DNA of 64,000 nucleotides from Stictocephala bisonia (Eukaryota > Arthropoda > Insecta > Hemiptera > Membracidae): the NCBI GenBank assembly GCA_035578905.1, contig JAQJVL010000303.1, positions 744,001-808,000 on the forward strand. The letters run 5' to 3'. A program made the translations under genes and the position numbers. Of this stretch, positions 12,705 through 25,037 are shown piece by piece. The notes under the pieces are model-generated. The model was not told the DNA's origin and did no database searches. It saw only the letters and a list, made by a program, of their open reading frames with translations. Position 1 is the stretch's first letter; the number at the start of each line of letters is the position of its first letter.

Positions 12705-13110
12705 GCCATTATTCATTATTATTCATCTCTAAGATGCTGATCGTAGAGATATGGGCGAATATGAGTAGTGAATGAGTGTGATGAGTGTAGATGAACGAGT
12801 TTAGTCATTGTTACTATCTGAGTTCGTTTTAGCTCAGAAAGGACTATTTATTAATAGCCCAATAGCCAGGGCAACTATGGGACCTACAGCTTTATGTGGA
12901 ATCCGAACCACGTAGTGTTGGTCTGATTTTCAGCTAACTGACAAGTTTGACACTTAGTTCTTTTCCCTACACAACACCCAAACCTTGACTACCATTCAAC
13001 ACAGACACTCCAAACGTCTCTAGTAGTATTTATATTGATGACAACCATTGAGCGGACGCCGTGTCGGTATTAAGAGAGCATGGAATATATCGCCTACAAT
13101 CTCCCAAACA
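12705..13110 (-). repeat. R1 interspersed repeat, uninterrupted copy
   Basis: This shares long blocks in inverse orientation with 33385-33745 (for example TAGCTCAGAAAGGACTATTT, TTGACTACCATTCAACAC, CGCCTACAATCTCCCAAACA). It is the unfilled version of the locus at 32.2-33.7 kb: here the junction reads GGTATTAAGAG, where the other copy has a TTAA element. There is no coding capacity that I can recognise. Confidence 0.8.
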
Positions 13111-13181
13111 CTTTGTCCCATGTAGCTGGGTTACAGCACTGCGCCAACAGTGCCGACTAAATTAATACTAACCCGCATTTA

Positions 13182-13687
13182 GAGTTTCAATGTTATTAGA
13201 GATCACTTGGGGTCCAAGATCTTGGAGTCAACTTCAGAATTGTAAATAGGTATATGGTCCTGTGATATGTCATGTAATATTGCAGTTTCAAGGTGAAAAG
13301 GATGTCCAACAATCACAATTTAAAAAGAATGTGTTGCCCTTTAGTTTTAAATTATTTTCTTACTTTATTTAATTGGTCATCGCCTATGTATTGTCCTAGG
13401 CTAATAAAAACTGATTAAATCTGCTTTTTGAAAATGCCATTAAATTAAATGACTAGGTAAACAGTTTTAATTAGGAAAATACATAGGTGATGACCAGTTA
13501 AATAAAATAACAAAATAATGAATAACTAAAGAATAACACCACCTTTAAAATGCTGATTGCACTATTGTTTTCAGCTTGACATGTCGGTGTTAAATAACAT
13601 ATCACATGACCACGTTCCCATTTAATATTTTGAAGTTGACTCCCAGATCTTGGACCCCAAGTGATCCCTAAAAACATTGAAACACTC
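13182..13687. mobile_element. 506-bp MITE with about 100-bp inverted termini and TA flanks
   Basis: Left arm GATCACTTGGGGTCCAAGAT (from about 13201) is inverted at about 13649-13668, and the similarity continues for about 100 bp on each side. The outer ends read TA-GAG ... CTC-TA, consistent with a TA target duplication and a Tc1/mariner-type non-autonomous element. The interior also shows an inverse pair around CATCGCCTATGTATT (13378) and AATACATAGGTGATG. There are no long open frames. Confidence 0.8.
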
Positions 13688-14194
13688 TATTGTAGTGTGT
13701 GTTGGTATTAATTTAACTACATATTCAAAAAGCAAATATTTTATGAACTGTGGATACAAGTGAAAGATTAACTGACTTAGGATATATCGATGCTAATTGG
13801 AATAGTTGAGTGTTTTAGTGGGTTTCTGGTAAATCATTAATGATTTGTGATCTGACAAATGTTGTTGCCTTGGTGAGGTAGTGAGTGCTGATGAATCAAT
13901 CCATCAAGGGACACCTGGACTGGCAGGCCAACTGTGTGTCAGCTGTTAATGACAAGAACATGTTTGTTTTATTCAATCAATCAACATTTGGCCACCAAAA
14001 TTATGTGTACTAATGAAGAATAGAGTTTGTTATACATAAGCACTAAATATTGAAATTATTAAAAATATATCAAAAACTGAATTCAAGTTTCACATTTATT
14101 TTTAATATTTTTGATTAATTAAAAAAAACTGATTTTAGAGACTTTTAATGCTTGAAAATTTTAATGTGAGTTGTTGAAGTTCATACAAATTATT

Positions 14195-14195
14195 A

Positions 14196-14253
<58 letters not shown>
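14195..14253. repeat. (AT)n microsatellite
   Basis: About 57 bases of uninterrupted AT dinucleotide repeat. Confidence 0.98.
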
Positions 14254-14256
<3 letters not shown>

Positions 14257-14859
14257 TCCTCATAAATTTTACAACATAATTGGGATAGCAATAATGTTAT
14301 AAAATGTTATCTTAAAAATAAAACTTGTAAACATTGTTGTGGTATTTAATGGATCTTATTCATCTAGTTCGTTTTCTTATCCATTGTTAACTTTCAATTT
14401 GATGATCGTATTTCCCTTCTTCGGCTTCTTTTAAGATTGAGTATTAAGTTAAGGAGTTTTTTCAGATGTGTTTTTATAGTTGTAGAACTTAAGTTTAAAC
14501 ATTATCTTGTTCTCTCCAGACAATGAATCCAGTACGGCAAGGTTTAGCCTGTATTACTTGTGGATGTGTGTTTATCCCTTTAACATTCAACTAAGGCGTA
14601 AGAACTGTATTGTAGAACTATAGTTTGCCTTGCTCCTCCCTTACATTATACATTATAGCAAGGAACCAGATTTAATGTCCTCCCCCCCTTCCCACAACAC
14701 TGTAGGGTGTTGTACCTCATTCCAGTCACCAGCACCACATGTGTATTTGAATTAGGGATGCTAGTTTCTATAAATGTTTCAATTTTGTAGAAAAATGCCA
14801 CTAACCATTAAATTCAATAAAAAATTTAAAATGTTTGTGTACATAGACTGTTCTATTCA

Positions 14860-15115
14860 GTGAGAGTTGAGAGTGAAGCTCCACCTACTGCTGGTGTGAC
14901 ATAGGTACTAGGGCGATCCACATGCATTCACATGTTGATGTAGTTGAACTGTCCTATCTGCCTAGGCCTGACTGTATGACTGCTAACTGGGTATGCCAAT
15001 AAATCAGTCTTTTTATAAATCAAGGGTCCACATTAGCTACCCTCTTTTTATAGGCCAGCACTTGTTATAGGGACAGTCTTGGCAGAGCTTCACTCTCTAC
15101 TCTCGGGTACAGAAT
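14860..15115. mobile_element. Possible small MITE
   Basis: GAGAGT-GAGAGTGAAGCTC near 14863-14882 is matched inversely by GAGCTTCACTCTCTACTCTC near 15087-15106. The 256-bp interval is GC-richer than its flanks and non-coding. No clear target duplication was found, so this is tentative. Confidence 0.4.
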
Positions 15116-16828
15116 TTTTAAACACATTGATATGGAAATGGAAAACTGCAAACTAACAAATCATGTACATTCATTAGCAAATAATTTTTGGTAATTTGAA
15201 AACTTATTAACCCTGAGGTTTAGGTAGAAAAAAGGACTAAAGATCCAAATTTTGCCTCTAAAACTAGATTGTTGCAGTAAAACTACACATATCATATTAT
15301 GTGTAGTTTTGTAACTAAATTTTTGAATAAGTAAAATGAAATGAAAAAGTGACTAACTCTGTATTTACTTTTACGATCCTTTCCAGCCAGTCAAAGCCTA
15401 CTAATTATTCAAGTGCGTGCCCTGATTTTGGCTAAGGTAACAGCCACCTCAAAACTTGAGTTGTAGTGTTGCCCCACCTCCCAGTTATATAGTGCAGTAC
15501 TTGTAGTATTTGCGAGAGAAGTGCGTTGGCACAACTGGTCTGCATTATTAAGCGCAATTTGTGTTGAGCTCAGCGGCAGTCTGTTGATTTCTCCTGGGTC
15601 TTTTGGAACAGCTCTAACTCTTGGGATCCAAGCAACAGGTGCTTTAGTCAGCGCTCTATTTTACATGTCTAATGAAATGATTATTTTTTTATTACATATC
15701 ATAATTTGTGTGTAATAATTTGTAAAAAACCTTTTTGCTTCATTTTACTTTCAATTAATTTTTTTGCCATCTCCAATGTTCTACTCCATTGTATAATTAA
15801 TTAGAAGGGGTCATAATTGTAACATCCTTTCTTTCAGAAAACATACGATCACTAACTAACGTCATTTACATTATATGTACCAAATTATTATTATAAGTGC
15901 TTACTAAAAAATAGAGCCAGTAACTCTCAAACTTCATTTCCATAGACCCAAGGCCGCGAACAATAAAAATACTGCGAAAGTTAAGCCGGATCCGCATTAA
16001 TATTGAGGGCATGAAGCGAGAGAACAGTTATGAGTGCAACCAACTTTAATATTTGCATATCATATGTCTAACAATTTGACATATATGGAACAAGATAAAA
16101 TAGGAATATCTGACCCAGCCATTTAGTGTATATTGTGCAGCCCAACATTGCAAATATTTTTCTGTCCTATTTCTGTTAATTACAATTCAATATTAAGAGT
16201 TTGTGTAGAAATATTTTTGATGTCATAAAAATTTACTAAGTGAGGATGTAAAATCAATGATAGTATGTATCTTCGTTTAAGTATGGTTATGCTTTCAGTG
16301 TAGCCTTAATTTAACTTTGGAGATCTGCAATCCAAATAAGGAACTGTCTTGTTTTTTCAGATGTAGGGGAAAGTTTTAAGGAAAAGCAGTCTAAATAAAA
16401 TGTTTATTCTGTTATAAAAGTTAGTGAAAATTACGCACTGTTTAGAAAATAGAAAAAAGTAATTAAAAATCACTTTATAAACATTAAATAAATTAACTGC
16501 ATTAAAAGTGATATATTCTTCTATTATTGTATTTTATGGTAAATAGAACGATCTAAAGTATGTGACAACAGCTGTAAAATATTAATAAAATAAATAGATA
16601 ATAACAAATTAATTACCATAGTTAAATTATAAAATTTATTAATATAACATTTAAAAAAATACACTTTATAAAATATAACAAGCATGTATTCAAAGTTACC
16701 TTGAACACATTAACTTTACTTCTGTATTTGTTATAAAATTAAATCTACAATATTTTTCATAATTCATAACATTGTTTATAAATAATAAAAGAAATAATTA
16801 TTATTTTTGTAAGTGAGGTATTTTATAT

Positions 16829-17065
16829 TTATGTCTGACGACACATGTAATCAATAAATGCCAAGTTCTCCAGTAAACACTTTGCCTCAGATCTACATAC
16901 CAGACCTCGGAGCACTCTTCGCTGCTGGAATGACCGCCACCATATTGTGGTAGGCAAGATTGTTTCACTAGACTTCAATTCGTAGATGGCCACATTATTT
17001 AGTTCTCCCATTGAATTCTCCCACAACAGAAGGCTTCCTTTATCTTTGATCATCATAATAACCAA
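16829..17065 (-). other. Unrecognised 78-codon open frame
   Basis: A minus-strand frame with balanced base composition and a W-rich centre (TTIWWRSFQQRR). I do not recognise it and see no supporting splice sites. It might be a relic exon or transposon piece. Confidence 0.15.
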
Positions 17066-18163
17066 ATCTTAAATGCCTGCAGCATTTTAGTTGATATCAA
17101 TGCCTCAGTGCTATTGACAAGAACAATGCTTATACTAGAAAGTGATTATATGTTCAGTTCCTGTGGATATGTCCTAACCCCTGCTTCTAGTTTTGTATGT
17201 CTTCATGTATGTACATCTGAATGTTGCATTTTTGCTTGAAAGATTATTTTACTTATGGAAAACTTTTATGTGAGTATTTACATGCAAATTAAAATTAACA
17301 GTTCTCAGATTGATAAAAGCTAATTCACAAGAATATCCGTATTTTTCAAAAATTCTTACTTCTCTGTGCAACTTGAATAATAAATTAATTCAGTTTTATT
17401 TTTTAAATTGTGAGAGATCAATTAAGGAGGTCGTTTTCCCATGCGTCCCTTGCGCCAAAAACATGGGTTTGTATTTCAATGATTTGGTCCATAATCATAA
17501 TTGTACTGTAACACTTAAAAGTGTCATTTGATAGGTGAAGATCTATTTTAGTAGACAATAAGTTGGTTTTTGTAAAAATTGGGTATTTTTTGTGTTTTGT
17601 ACAGTTATAAATATGTGAAACTTTAAATGTCATTCTCGGATGAGTTTGCGTTTAAGAAAACATAATATCATCTTATGGTCTACTAGAATGGACCTTTAAG
17701 AATCATACAGGGTTCACTATTACTCATGATGATAATAATAAACACAAACCGTAAAGTTGAAAAAGCATGATTTGGCCCTCTAATAGTAAAATTGCATTGC
17801 TACTACAGAGCTGTCTGGAACTGTCGACTTGGCAGTTTGGGAAAGCCACCTTAACTACTGCTTGGTTTAGGATTATGAATTATGGTATTTTAATTGGGGC
17901 ACAAATATTGTAAACAGTGCTCCAGGTTAGACCTGTGGCCAGTTTTTGTCTGTCTTCTTACTGTGTTGGTCATTTATTACATTTAAGTTTACTTCATAAT
18001 GTCATTGAGGTGTTGGTGTTTCAAGTTCAGATGAATGAATATTGCTTGTTACTTAACCTGATAGATGTATGCTTTTGTCTCACCACCCACTACCGGTCAA
18101 TATTCAACGTGCAATGAGGAGAGTGTCAAACCAGTTTGTATAGCATGTATGTACTATCATACT

Positions 18164-18749
18164 TACTTACTTACTTAGTTGGCCACTCAAACCGTAAAAG
18201 GTTTTTGGTCTCGCCAACAATTTGCCTCCACTTCCTCCTGTCTTGCATCATCTCTTCTTCCACTCCCATTTTCCGCATATCCCTTTGCACCTGATCTTTC
18301 CATCTCAGCCTTGGTCGACCCAAAGGTCTTCTTCCTGCTGGTCTTCCTTCCATTACTCTTCTCAATACAGATTCCTCCTCCCTTCTGTTTACATGGCCTG
18401 CCCATCTGAGTCGTCTTGATTTTCCTTCTGCTACTATGTCTGCTTCCTTAAACAATTCTCTAAGTTCCTGATTTTTCTTTATTCTCCATTGTTCTTCTTC
18501 TTTCACTAGCCCATATATTGCTCTTAATACTTTATTTTCAAAGGTTACTAATCGCCTTTCTGTTTTCTTGCTCATTGTCCATACCTCAGAGCCATATAGG
18601 ACTACTGGCCTTATAATTGTCTTGTACATTTGTTCTTTGGTTCTTCTTGATAAGGTTTTGCTTTTCAACATTTTTCCTAAGGCCCAATAGCACCTATTTC
18701 CGTTCAGTAACCTTGTTTCAATTTCTGTTTCTTCTTTATTTTGTTGATC
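18164..18749 (-). mobile_element. 5'-truncated LINE (non-LTR retrotransposon)
   Basis: The insert is flanked by an 11-bp direct repeat, ACTATCATACT, at 18153-18163 and 18750-18760. Read on the minus strand it ends in a (TAAG)n tail, the 3' end of the inserted copy. Coding for the C-terminal part of an endonuclease/reverse-transcriptase polyprotein reads through most of it. Flanking duplication, 3' simple-repeat tail and missing 5' end are the standard signature of target-primed reverse transcription. Confidence 0.9.
18171..18671 (-). pseudogene. LINE reverse transcriptase C-terminal fragment
   Basis: This 166-residue open frame begins inside the protein. Residues 11-35 carry the post-catalytic block with KTIIRPVVLYGSEVWTMSKK. 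Residues about 90-130 carry RLRWAGHVNRRE and then GRRPLGRPRLRWKDQV, the conserved tail of many arthropod non-LTR polyproteins. The YxDD catalytic motif and the endonuclease domain are absent because the insertion is 5' truncated, so the product cannot transpose. The frame is still open to its natural stop, so the insertion is fairly young. The clade (RTE-, CR1- or R1-like) is not decided here. Confidence 0.85.
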
Positions 18750-19219
18750 ACTATCATACTAAATTAGTAACATTTTATTTCTTATGAGTTGTGATTTTCA
18801 ATGATTACACTACTCTATTTGCATTTTATAAATATTTTATGCTAAATCTAATCGTAACCACATTCCTTATGTAAATTGTTTATGGCAAACATCAGGTAAA
18901 TTGATCCACAACAGAACAATAAAGGTGTGTGAAAATGTATCCGGAGAAAATATATTGAGAGTTGGCCTTCTCATTGTTTGTTACTTAACGGTATGTATCA
19001 TTATCATAGATATAATATGAATTCAAATGAATATTCATTTTGTTGCATTATTGAAGGCTGAAATTTCAGTGTTATATAACTCCTGGTGTTATGATATATA
19101 TGTCCGTGACAAATACGATAAATAATATCAAAATTTACTATCTGTTATCTTCTTATCAAATGCTATTTTACTTATGTAGCTGGTACTATGGCACAGTGAC
19201 GTAATTCAGCTCCTTGAAG

Positions 19220-19595
19220 GCTGTAGGCTTTGTTCTCATGATACCAATATGCCGTCATTCAATGGTTGGCATCGATATTAATACTACTAGAGAAGTCTGG
19301 GGTGGCCATGTAGGGTAGTTGAGATGATTCAGGTGTTGTTCAGGTTATGGAGAAGTGTAAGTTAAATATCAAGCTTGTTAGTTTGCCAAAAATTGGACCA
19401 ATACTAAGTGGTTCAGATTCCACGCTAAACTGTAGGTCCCTTAATAGCGCTGTCTATCGATCTTAATAAATGCCCTTTACTTAGAAAAGACAACGTTAGT
19501 AATTAACTCTACATTCATTCATCACACTCATTGACCAATCATATTAGCCCATTCCATGACGTTCAGCATCTTATCAATAAATAAATAATAAATTT
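19220..19595 (+). repeat. R1 interspersed repeat, antisense copy near the kinase exon
   Basis: This is a diverged copy in the orientation of the 33-kb copy: TACTAGAGAAGTCTGGGGTG, AGATTCCACG..ACTGTAGGTCCC and the ATTAATAAATGCCCTTT-like block are shared. It ends about 150 bp before the 19747 exon, in the intron upstream of it. Confidence 0.75.
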
Positions 19596-19724
19596 ATATA
19601 ATATAATCTATGCTGGATGTTTATTAATTGTAATCTTTATCAATTGTTATACAATTATATACATATATTTAAGGTAATAATACATTTTGAAATATTATTC
19701 TTTACCTCTTTCCAATCATATTAA

Positions 19725-19928
<204 letters not shown>

Positions 19929-20906
19929 TAAGTTCCAATAACATAACAGGGAGTTTGGATATAGTTTCAGACGGGATTTGTACAAGTGTTTGAAAGTTAT
20001 TTCCATTTAGATATGTGTAACTTAAATACTTACTGAAGTAATTTCCAATATAATTTATCTGGGTGATTTCCGATTACATTTCTGTCTATATTTATGAATT
20101 AGTTCTTTGGAGTTTTAAATTTAGTTGAAGGAGGTATGATAAGTGATAAATCTGATTGTTGGAGTTAAGATTTTATGGGATTTGAATGCCCAATTAATTA
20201 ATTATCATGTAAATAGTAGGCTGTAATTGTTCAACAGCATATTTTTTGGAGGAACAAACAATTAAATTTTCCGTGTTTATATTTAATTATTATTTCCAAT
20301 TGGATAATATGAATATTTAGCTATAATTTCTTATGTAACCATAAAGATAAATAAGTATAAGTGGCAGGCCATTTTGAGTGATGTTTATACATGTTGTAAT
20401 TATTTTTTTAAGTACTATAACTAGAACGTGTATTATATTATTAAATTTTTTCACCTAATATATTATTCTGTTCAACACAAAGATGTGTAAAGTTATAATA
20501 TATACTAACAATATTAACAATTTTAACAATATTTGTTAAAACAACAATTTTTAACTAACTTTTTGTAAAATCCTTTTTTTTAAACAGAAAAGAATGTGAA
20601 GGATCATGTAAAATTATATGAATATCATAAATATAACATTCCAAAATAGCCATAGGTCTTAACAATTTATTTACAGAATTTTGTAATATCTACAAAGTTG
20701 ATTATATACTTCGTACACTAAATAGTCAATATATTTCTATTTTCTATAACATTATCCACCCTTGAGAACTAGCTTATACATGACACAACATTTAACTCAT
20801 GTTTTACTCATTTATCTTTAGAATTATGAGACATAATAATTGTTAAAATTAAAATTCATGGTTTTAGCTACGGAACTGTGTATATGACTAAAATAATATA
20901 ATACAT

Positions 20907-21105
20907 GTTCCAAAGAATTTACATGTTGACTACATGTTTCATCTTCAGGTCATTAAAAACGTGGTTTTAGCTCCAGCTAGCTACTCGATGTAGCTCCAGC
21001 TTATATATACTCGTTAATACAGCTGGAGCTAAAATCACGTTTTTAATGACCTGAAGATGGAATTCTTATTCCAAAACATGTAGTAACATGTAAATTCTTT
21101 GGAAC
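20907..21105. mobile_element. Foldback element with hammerhead-like motif (intron 1)
   Basis: Two arms pair from GTTCCAAAGAATTTACATG (20907) to its inverse ending at 21105. Each arm has AGCTGGAGCTAAAA-type sequence and ACGTTTTTAATGACCTGAAG. The right arm reads CTGAAGA (21051-21057), a 5-bp stem GGAAT/ATTCC, AAAA, then a perfect 6-bp ACATGT stem with loop AGTA and a following A. This matches hammerhead box 1 (CUGANGA), stem II, box 2 with G to A, and stem III. The left arm keeps GAAA but has lost stem II. No convincing stem I pairing was seen. Confidence 0.6.
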
Positions 21106-22967
21106 TGAAAAACAGTTACTGTACTATTTTTTGTCATAACAATTGTAGTAACATTTTCATTGCACAAGCATTTATGTTACAAATCGTCTGAATTGAACAA
21201 AAATCCTTTATTTTATGCTTCCTAATGAATAAAGAACACTATGGCCTTGTAACTTCTAGTCGAAAACAGGATTTCAGATTTACAGAATTATCGATAAAAA
21301 ATGTTATACAGTATTTATTAGTACTGCAATCTCCGATAGTTAAATAATGATCTAGTACAGTTGGCGGGACCTCAATACTAGGAAAGTGAAGGTGATTGAA
21401 CTAAATCTGTTGTATTGAGGTTCATTTTCAGATGGAACAAGGTGTTTATCAAACATCTATGATGATCGTGACTAAAACCATTTATTTCCCAGTTTATAAT
21501 GCATTATGATGGGATAGTAATAAACACAAATTAAATTTAAAAAACCTATGAACCATTTACTAATTAGTACAATAGCAAATGTGAGTTGTGTATTACATAC
21601 ATACCTGGCCAACAAAATGTCTTTAGCAAATTTCCAAAAATTGTAATACTAGTATTTCAAGCATAATATCAGACGTTGGTGTTCAAAAAGGTAATAACTG
21701 CTTGTTAGAACAGTAAATTATATATGTAATGAGACTGTTTAAATTATGCTCAAGATTTAATTACTAAACTATATTGAGCATAAGAGCAAAACTGATGGTT
21801 TTGTAATGGATTGTTGTTGAATAAGTTCGATGAAAGCATAACAATCTTAAAGGAGTACTTATAACATGCTTGTATTTCTGTAAAATGTATAAAATACGAG
21901 ACAAAAGCTGAAATAACATATCTTGGACTCAAAACAACATTGATTTCTATAAAAATACGTTGTTTTCAACTTGTCGATGTAATTCACTCAGTGTAGTGAT
22001 AATGTATAAAAAAATCCAAGAATTTTCTAAAGAAATTTTAGTTTTTTCTTTGACTTTCAAGCAAGTCTTTACAACAATATATTTATTAATAAGTGATCCA
22101 AGACAAGTGTAAATGGACACTTTACAAAGTAGTAAACATTAAAAGGTGAAGGTCTACACGTTGTTCTCCTGCCAGCAAATGACACAAAGACATTGGCGTA
22201 CACACTGTAATGGAGACCTGTCATTGTTCATGTTACAGAGTTGTTGTTTGTAGTTCATGCTTTAACTGCTAAAAGCCTTTAAGAGGGAACAGTTTGTATG
22301 TGGGAGGGGGTTGACTGTTGCATTCTCAATATTTATTATTTATATATTCCTAAGTGTAACTAAATGAGCTGTAGTTTTACATCAGCAAAATTTTCGGAAG
22401 TGCTTATAATGACAAGAATATATATTTTTTTATTAATAAAAATTATTATTGATGGTAGAAATGCTACTTGGTTATAAGTTTTACTATTCTTTAAGCTTGT
22501 TTTTATACCTAAATTAGGACTTTAAATGTTTTGTCCTTTGTTTTGTATTTAAAAAGTACTTATAATAAAACATATGAAGTATGCAATGGTTAGAATGCAC
22601 TATTGTACAAGCAAAATTGTGCTTATGATTTATTGAAATTCAAAAAAGTATTTATATAGTCTCATAGGTAAGCTGCATTTTATGAATGAATGTAATTTTG
22701 GTATATATGTGGAATACTTCTAATATTAAGTATTTAATCATTTGCAAAGCGAGAGTTTTGAGACAGATTATTTTGCATTGAGCCTAACCCAATGCAGGAA
22801 TTGAGGAAACAATCATACTGTACATGTTTTCCCCAGTTATATGATCTTACTTTTGGCCAACTTTGATGATGATCTCACTAAGCATCTTGATTATTTATTA
22901 TTAACAACATGATATGAAGGATGTATTTATATTTACAAGAATACATCAGAAGTGTTTTTTTTTTTTT
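21106..22967. other. Intron sequence, nothing recognised
   Basis: Part of the intron between the 19747 and 23468 exons. No coding or mobile-element signature was seen. Confidence 0.5.
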
Positions 22968-23257
22968 CATAGGAGATTACTCTACAAAAAAATATAAATT
23001 AAACGTGAAAAAAGGCACAACATAGGTTAAAAATTTTCAGTGGCAACGGCAACTTCCTCAGGTTCCAGAAGACTTAGTCTGAACTCCGGTTGACTCAGTC
23101 TTATGAAACCTGTTGAAGGTGCCAGTGGCATCGAAAATTGCTGTTTTGAGCTGTTTGTACGCTTCCTCTAGGTATGTGTTTGTTGACAGTTGTACACGTT
23201 TGTGCCTCTTGGTAAGTTTGCTGATGCTTTATCTCTCCTATTATATTGATTCCATGC
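22968..23257. mobile_element. Foldback element family H, copy 1 (intron 1)
   Basis: The right end GGTAAGTTTGCTGATGC..TATCTCTCCTA is the inverse of the ends of the elements at 29.1 and 31.0 kb. On the minus strand the left arm reads CTGAGGAAGTTGCC..ACTGAAAA. On the + strand the right arm reads CTGTTGAAGGTGCCAGTGGC then ATCGAAAA. Both arms thus carry the same box-stem-GAAA pattern in inverse orientation. There is no coding content. Confidence 0.55.
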
Positions 23258-23423
23258 CAAGCGCCCTCTAACTTAATCTCAGTTTGTTTTTCATCTTATG
23301 TTATTTCCTTTTATTCTAGTTTTTCTGCCGTCAAGAAGAATTTTACTGTGCAGTAGTAATGTATTTCTGAGAAAATTAATTGTATAATTTCCACATCTTG
23401 GATCAAATTACTCAGTTTTGTAA

Positions 23424-23852
<429 letters not shown>

Positions 23853-24085
23853 TAACATTGGATGAGAAATCTATATTTATTTATGAAATCAATGCCACTA
23901 TCAAAATATTAAATGGACTAAATATAACATCCCAATCTTACAATAATGCAGATTTATGCTAAGGATAAATTTTATCAAGTCAACTGTTTGCAAAATGAAC
24001 GCAAATAATTTATGAAGTAGTATAATTTGTATTAGTTAAGACTAATAATACAAGTTCAATAGAATGTGTTTTAAGAAAGTATAAA

Positions 24086-24722
24086 TGTTATGGGGATTTT
24101 GTTAAAAAATCACTTAATCAAAGGGATTTAAAAAAACCAGGGAATTAAAAAGGGACCAGTTTTCACAAAACTGCTACGGATCACAGCAACTACCAGGAGC
24201 ACCACTCAGGTATTTGAGCCCCTTCCCTGCTCCGGTAATTGTGTAATTCCGCTTTTCTAGGCCAATCATGTTACTCCCATAAGGTGCTAGGGTGGTACTT
24301 AATTTCCCTGTATGTGGAGCCAGAACCTTCCCAAAAATGGCAACTAGAAGAACCTAAATCCTCCCTGCAAAACCATCTCAACAGCTCTGGAACCTTCTAG
24401 ACTATTTAAAGGCATCCTTCAGCCGATAAGTCAGAGGCAGTTCAAATCTTTGGTCTTAGGCCTGGAGTTAAAGTGACAGTGGTAAACAGTGACAGTTAAC
24501 GAATAGTGAAAGATATTATGTATACATAAACTTGAGTGTGTTAAATAACAGTTATTTTTGTAAATAATAGTGGTTAATTTCTAATGTTAAAATAGTGTCT
24601 GTGTAATAATATAAAACTGTAAATATCTCATGTGTTAGTTAGTGAATGTAATATTTTTAAAAGTAATAGTTAGTAGCCACAAAGTGGGATCGCCCCCTCT
24701 TTGGACTCTTTGAACTGTAACA
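24086..24722 (+). mobile_element. Possible solo LTR with promoter-like core
   Basis: The 637-bp stretch starts TGTTA and ends TAACA, the usual short inverted ends of an LTR, and is GC-richer than the intron around it. It contains GAACCTTC (24323-24330), GAACCTTCTAGAC (24390-24402) and TATTTAAA (24403-24410), followed by an A-rich leader with no long open frame. No target-site duplication could be found at these ends and no second LTR or pol gene is present. An alternative is the promoter and leader of a heat-shock-type gene copy. Confidence 0.35.
24313..24412 (+). promoter_or_regulatory. Heat-shock-element-like cluster and TATA box
   Basis: GAAnnTTC repeats (GAACCTTC; GAACCTTCTAGAC, three alternating units with one mismatch; plus CTAGAAGAACC at about 24344) lie directly before TATTTAAAGG. 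Alternating nGAAn/nTTCn units just upstream of a TATA box is the arrangement of insect heat-shock promoters. The inference is from motif spacing only. Confidence 0.45.
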
Positions 24723-25037
24723 AAACAAAGAATTGATGTTTAATAGCATTAATTATCACTTTTTGGTTTTTACTGACATTTTAAAATATTTTGTTCACTG
24801 TGAACATGATTAACGATTATAAGCTTTGCATTTACTGTGATTATTTTTTTTTACTCATGAAGTTTCTTAAGAAACGTCAGCACATATCAAGACTCAGTAC
24901 TTACATTGTACAGTTATGACGCAGCTGCGGCGGCCATTGGCTTTAGCCCTGTTCAGAATAATGGAGGGAAGGCACAGTCTGCATGATAATTGCTCCTGAC
25001 CAGAACTCATAATAATGATTCCTTCACTTTTAATAGA

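Larger units (their letters stand above)
12620..13800. mobile_element. Larger inverted-repeat element enclosing nested insertions
   Basis: The sequence at 12623-12700 (AGCATCGATACATCCTAAGT...) reappears inverted at 13728-13797 with about 75 to 80% identity. Between these arms lie an R1 repeat copy (about 12705-13110) and a 506-bp TA-flanked MITE. The simplest reading is a roughly 0.7-kb inverted-repeat element later hit by the MITE. The exact termini and target duplication were not resolved. Confidence 0.6.
13801..18152. other. No exon found upstream of the kinase
   Basis: Mostly AT-rich DNA. Apart from the AT microsatellite and possible MITE listed separately I see nothing. No SH3 domain, kinase N-lobe or HRD loop could be recognised on either strand. 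Confidence 0.5.

Noticed and set aside
18179..18419. Plus-strand open frames over the LINE
   Set aside because: Shadows of the antisense reverse-transcriptase frame.
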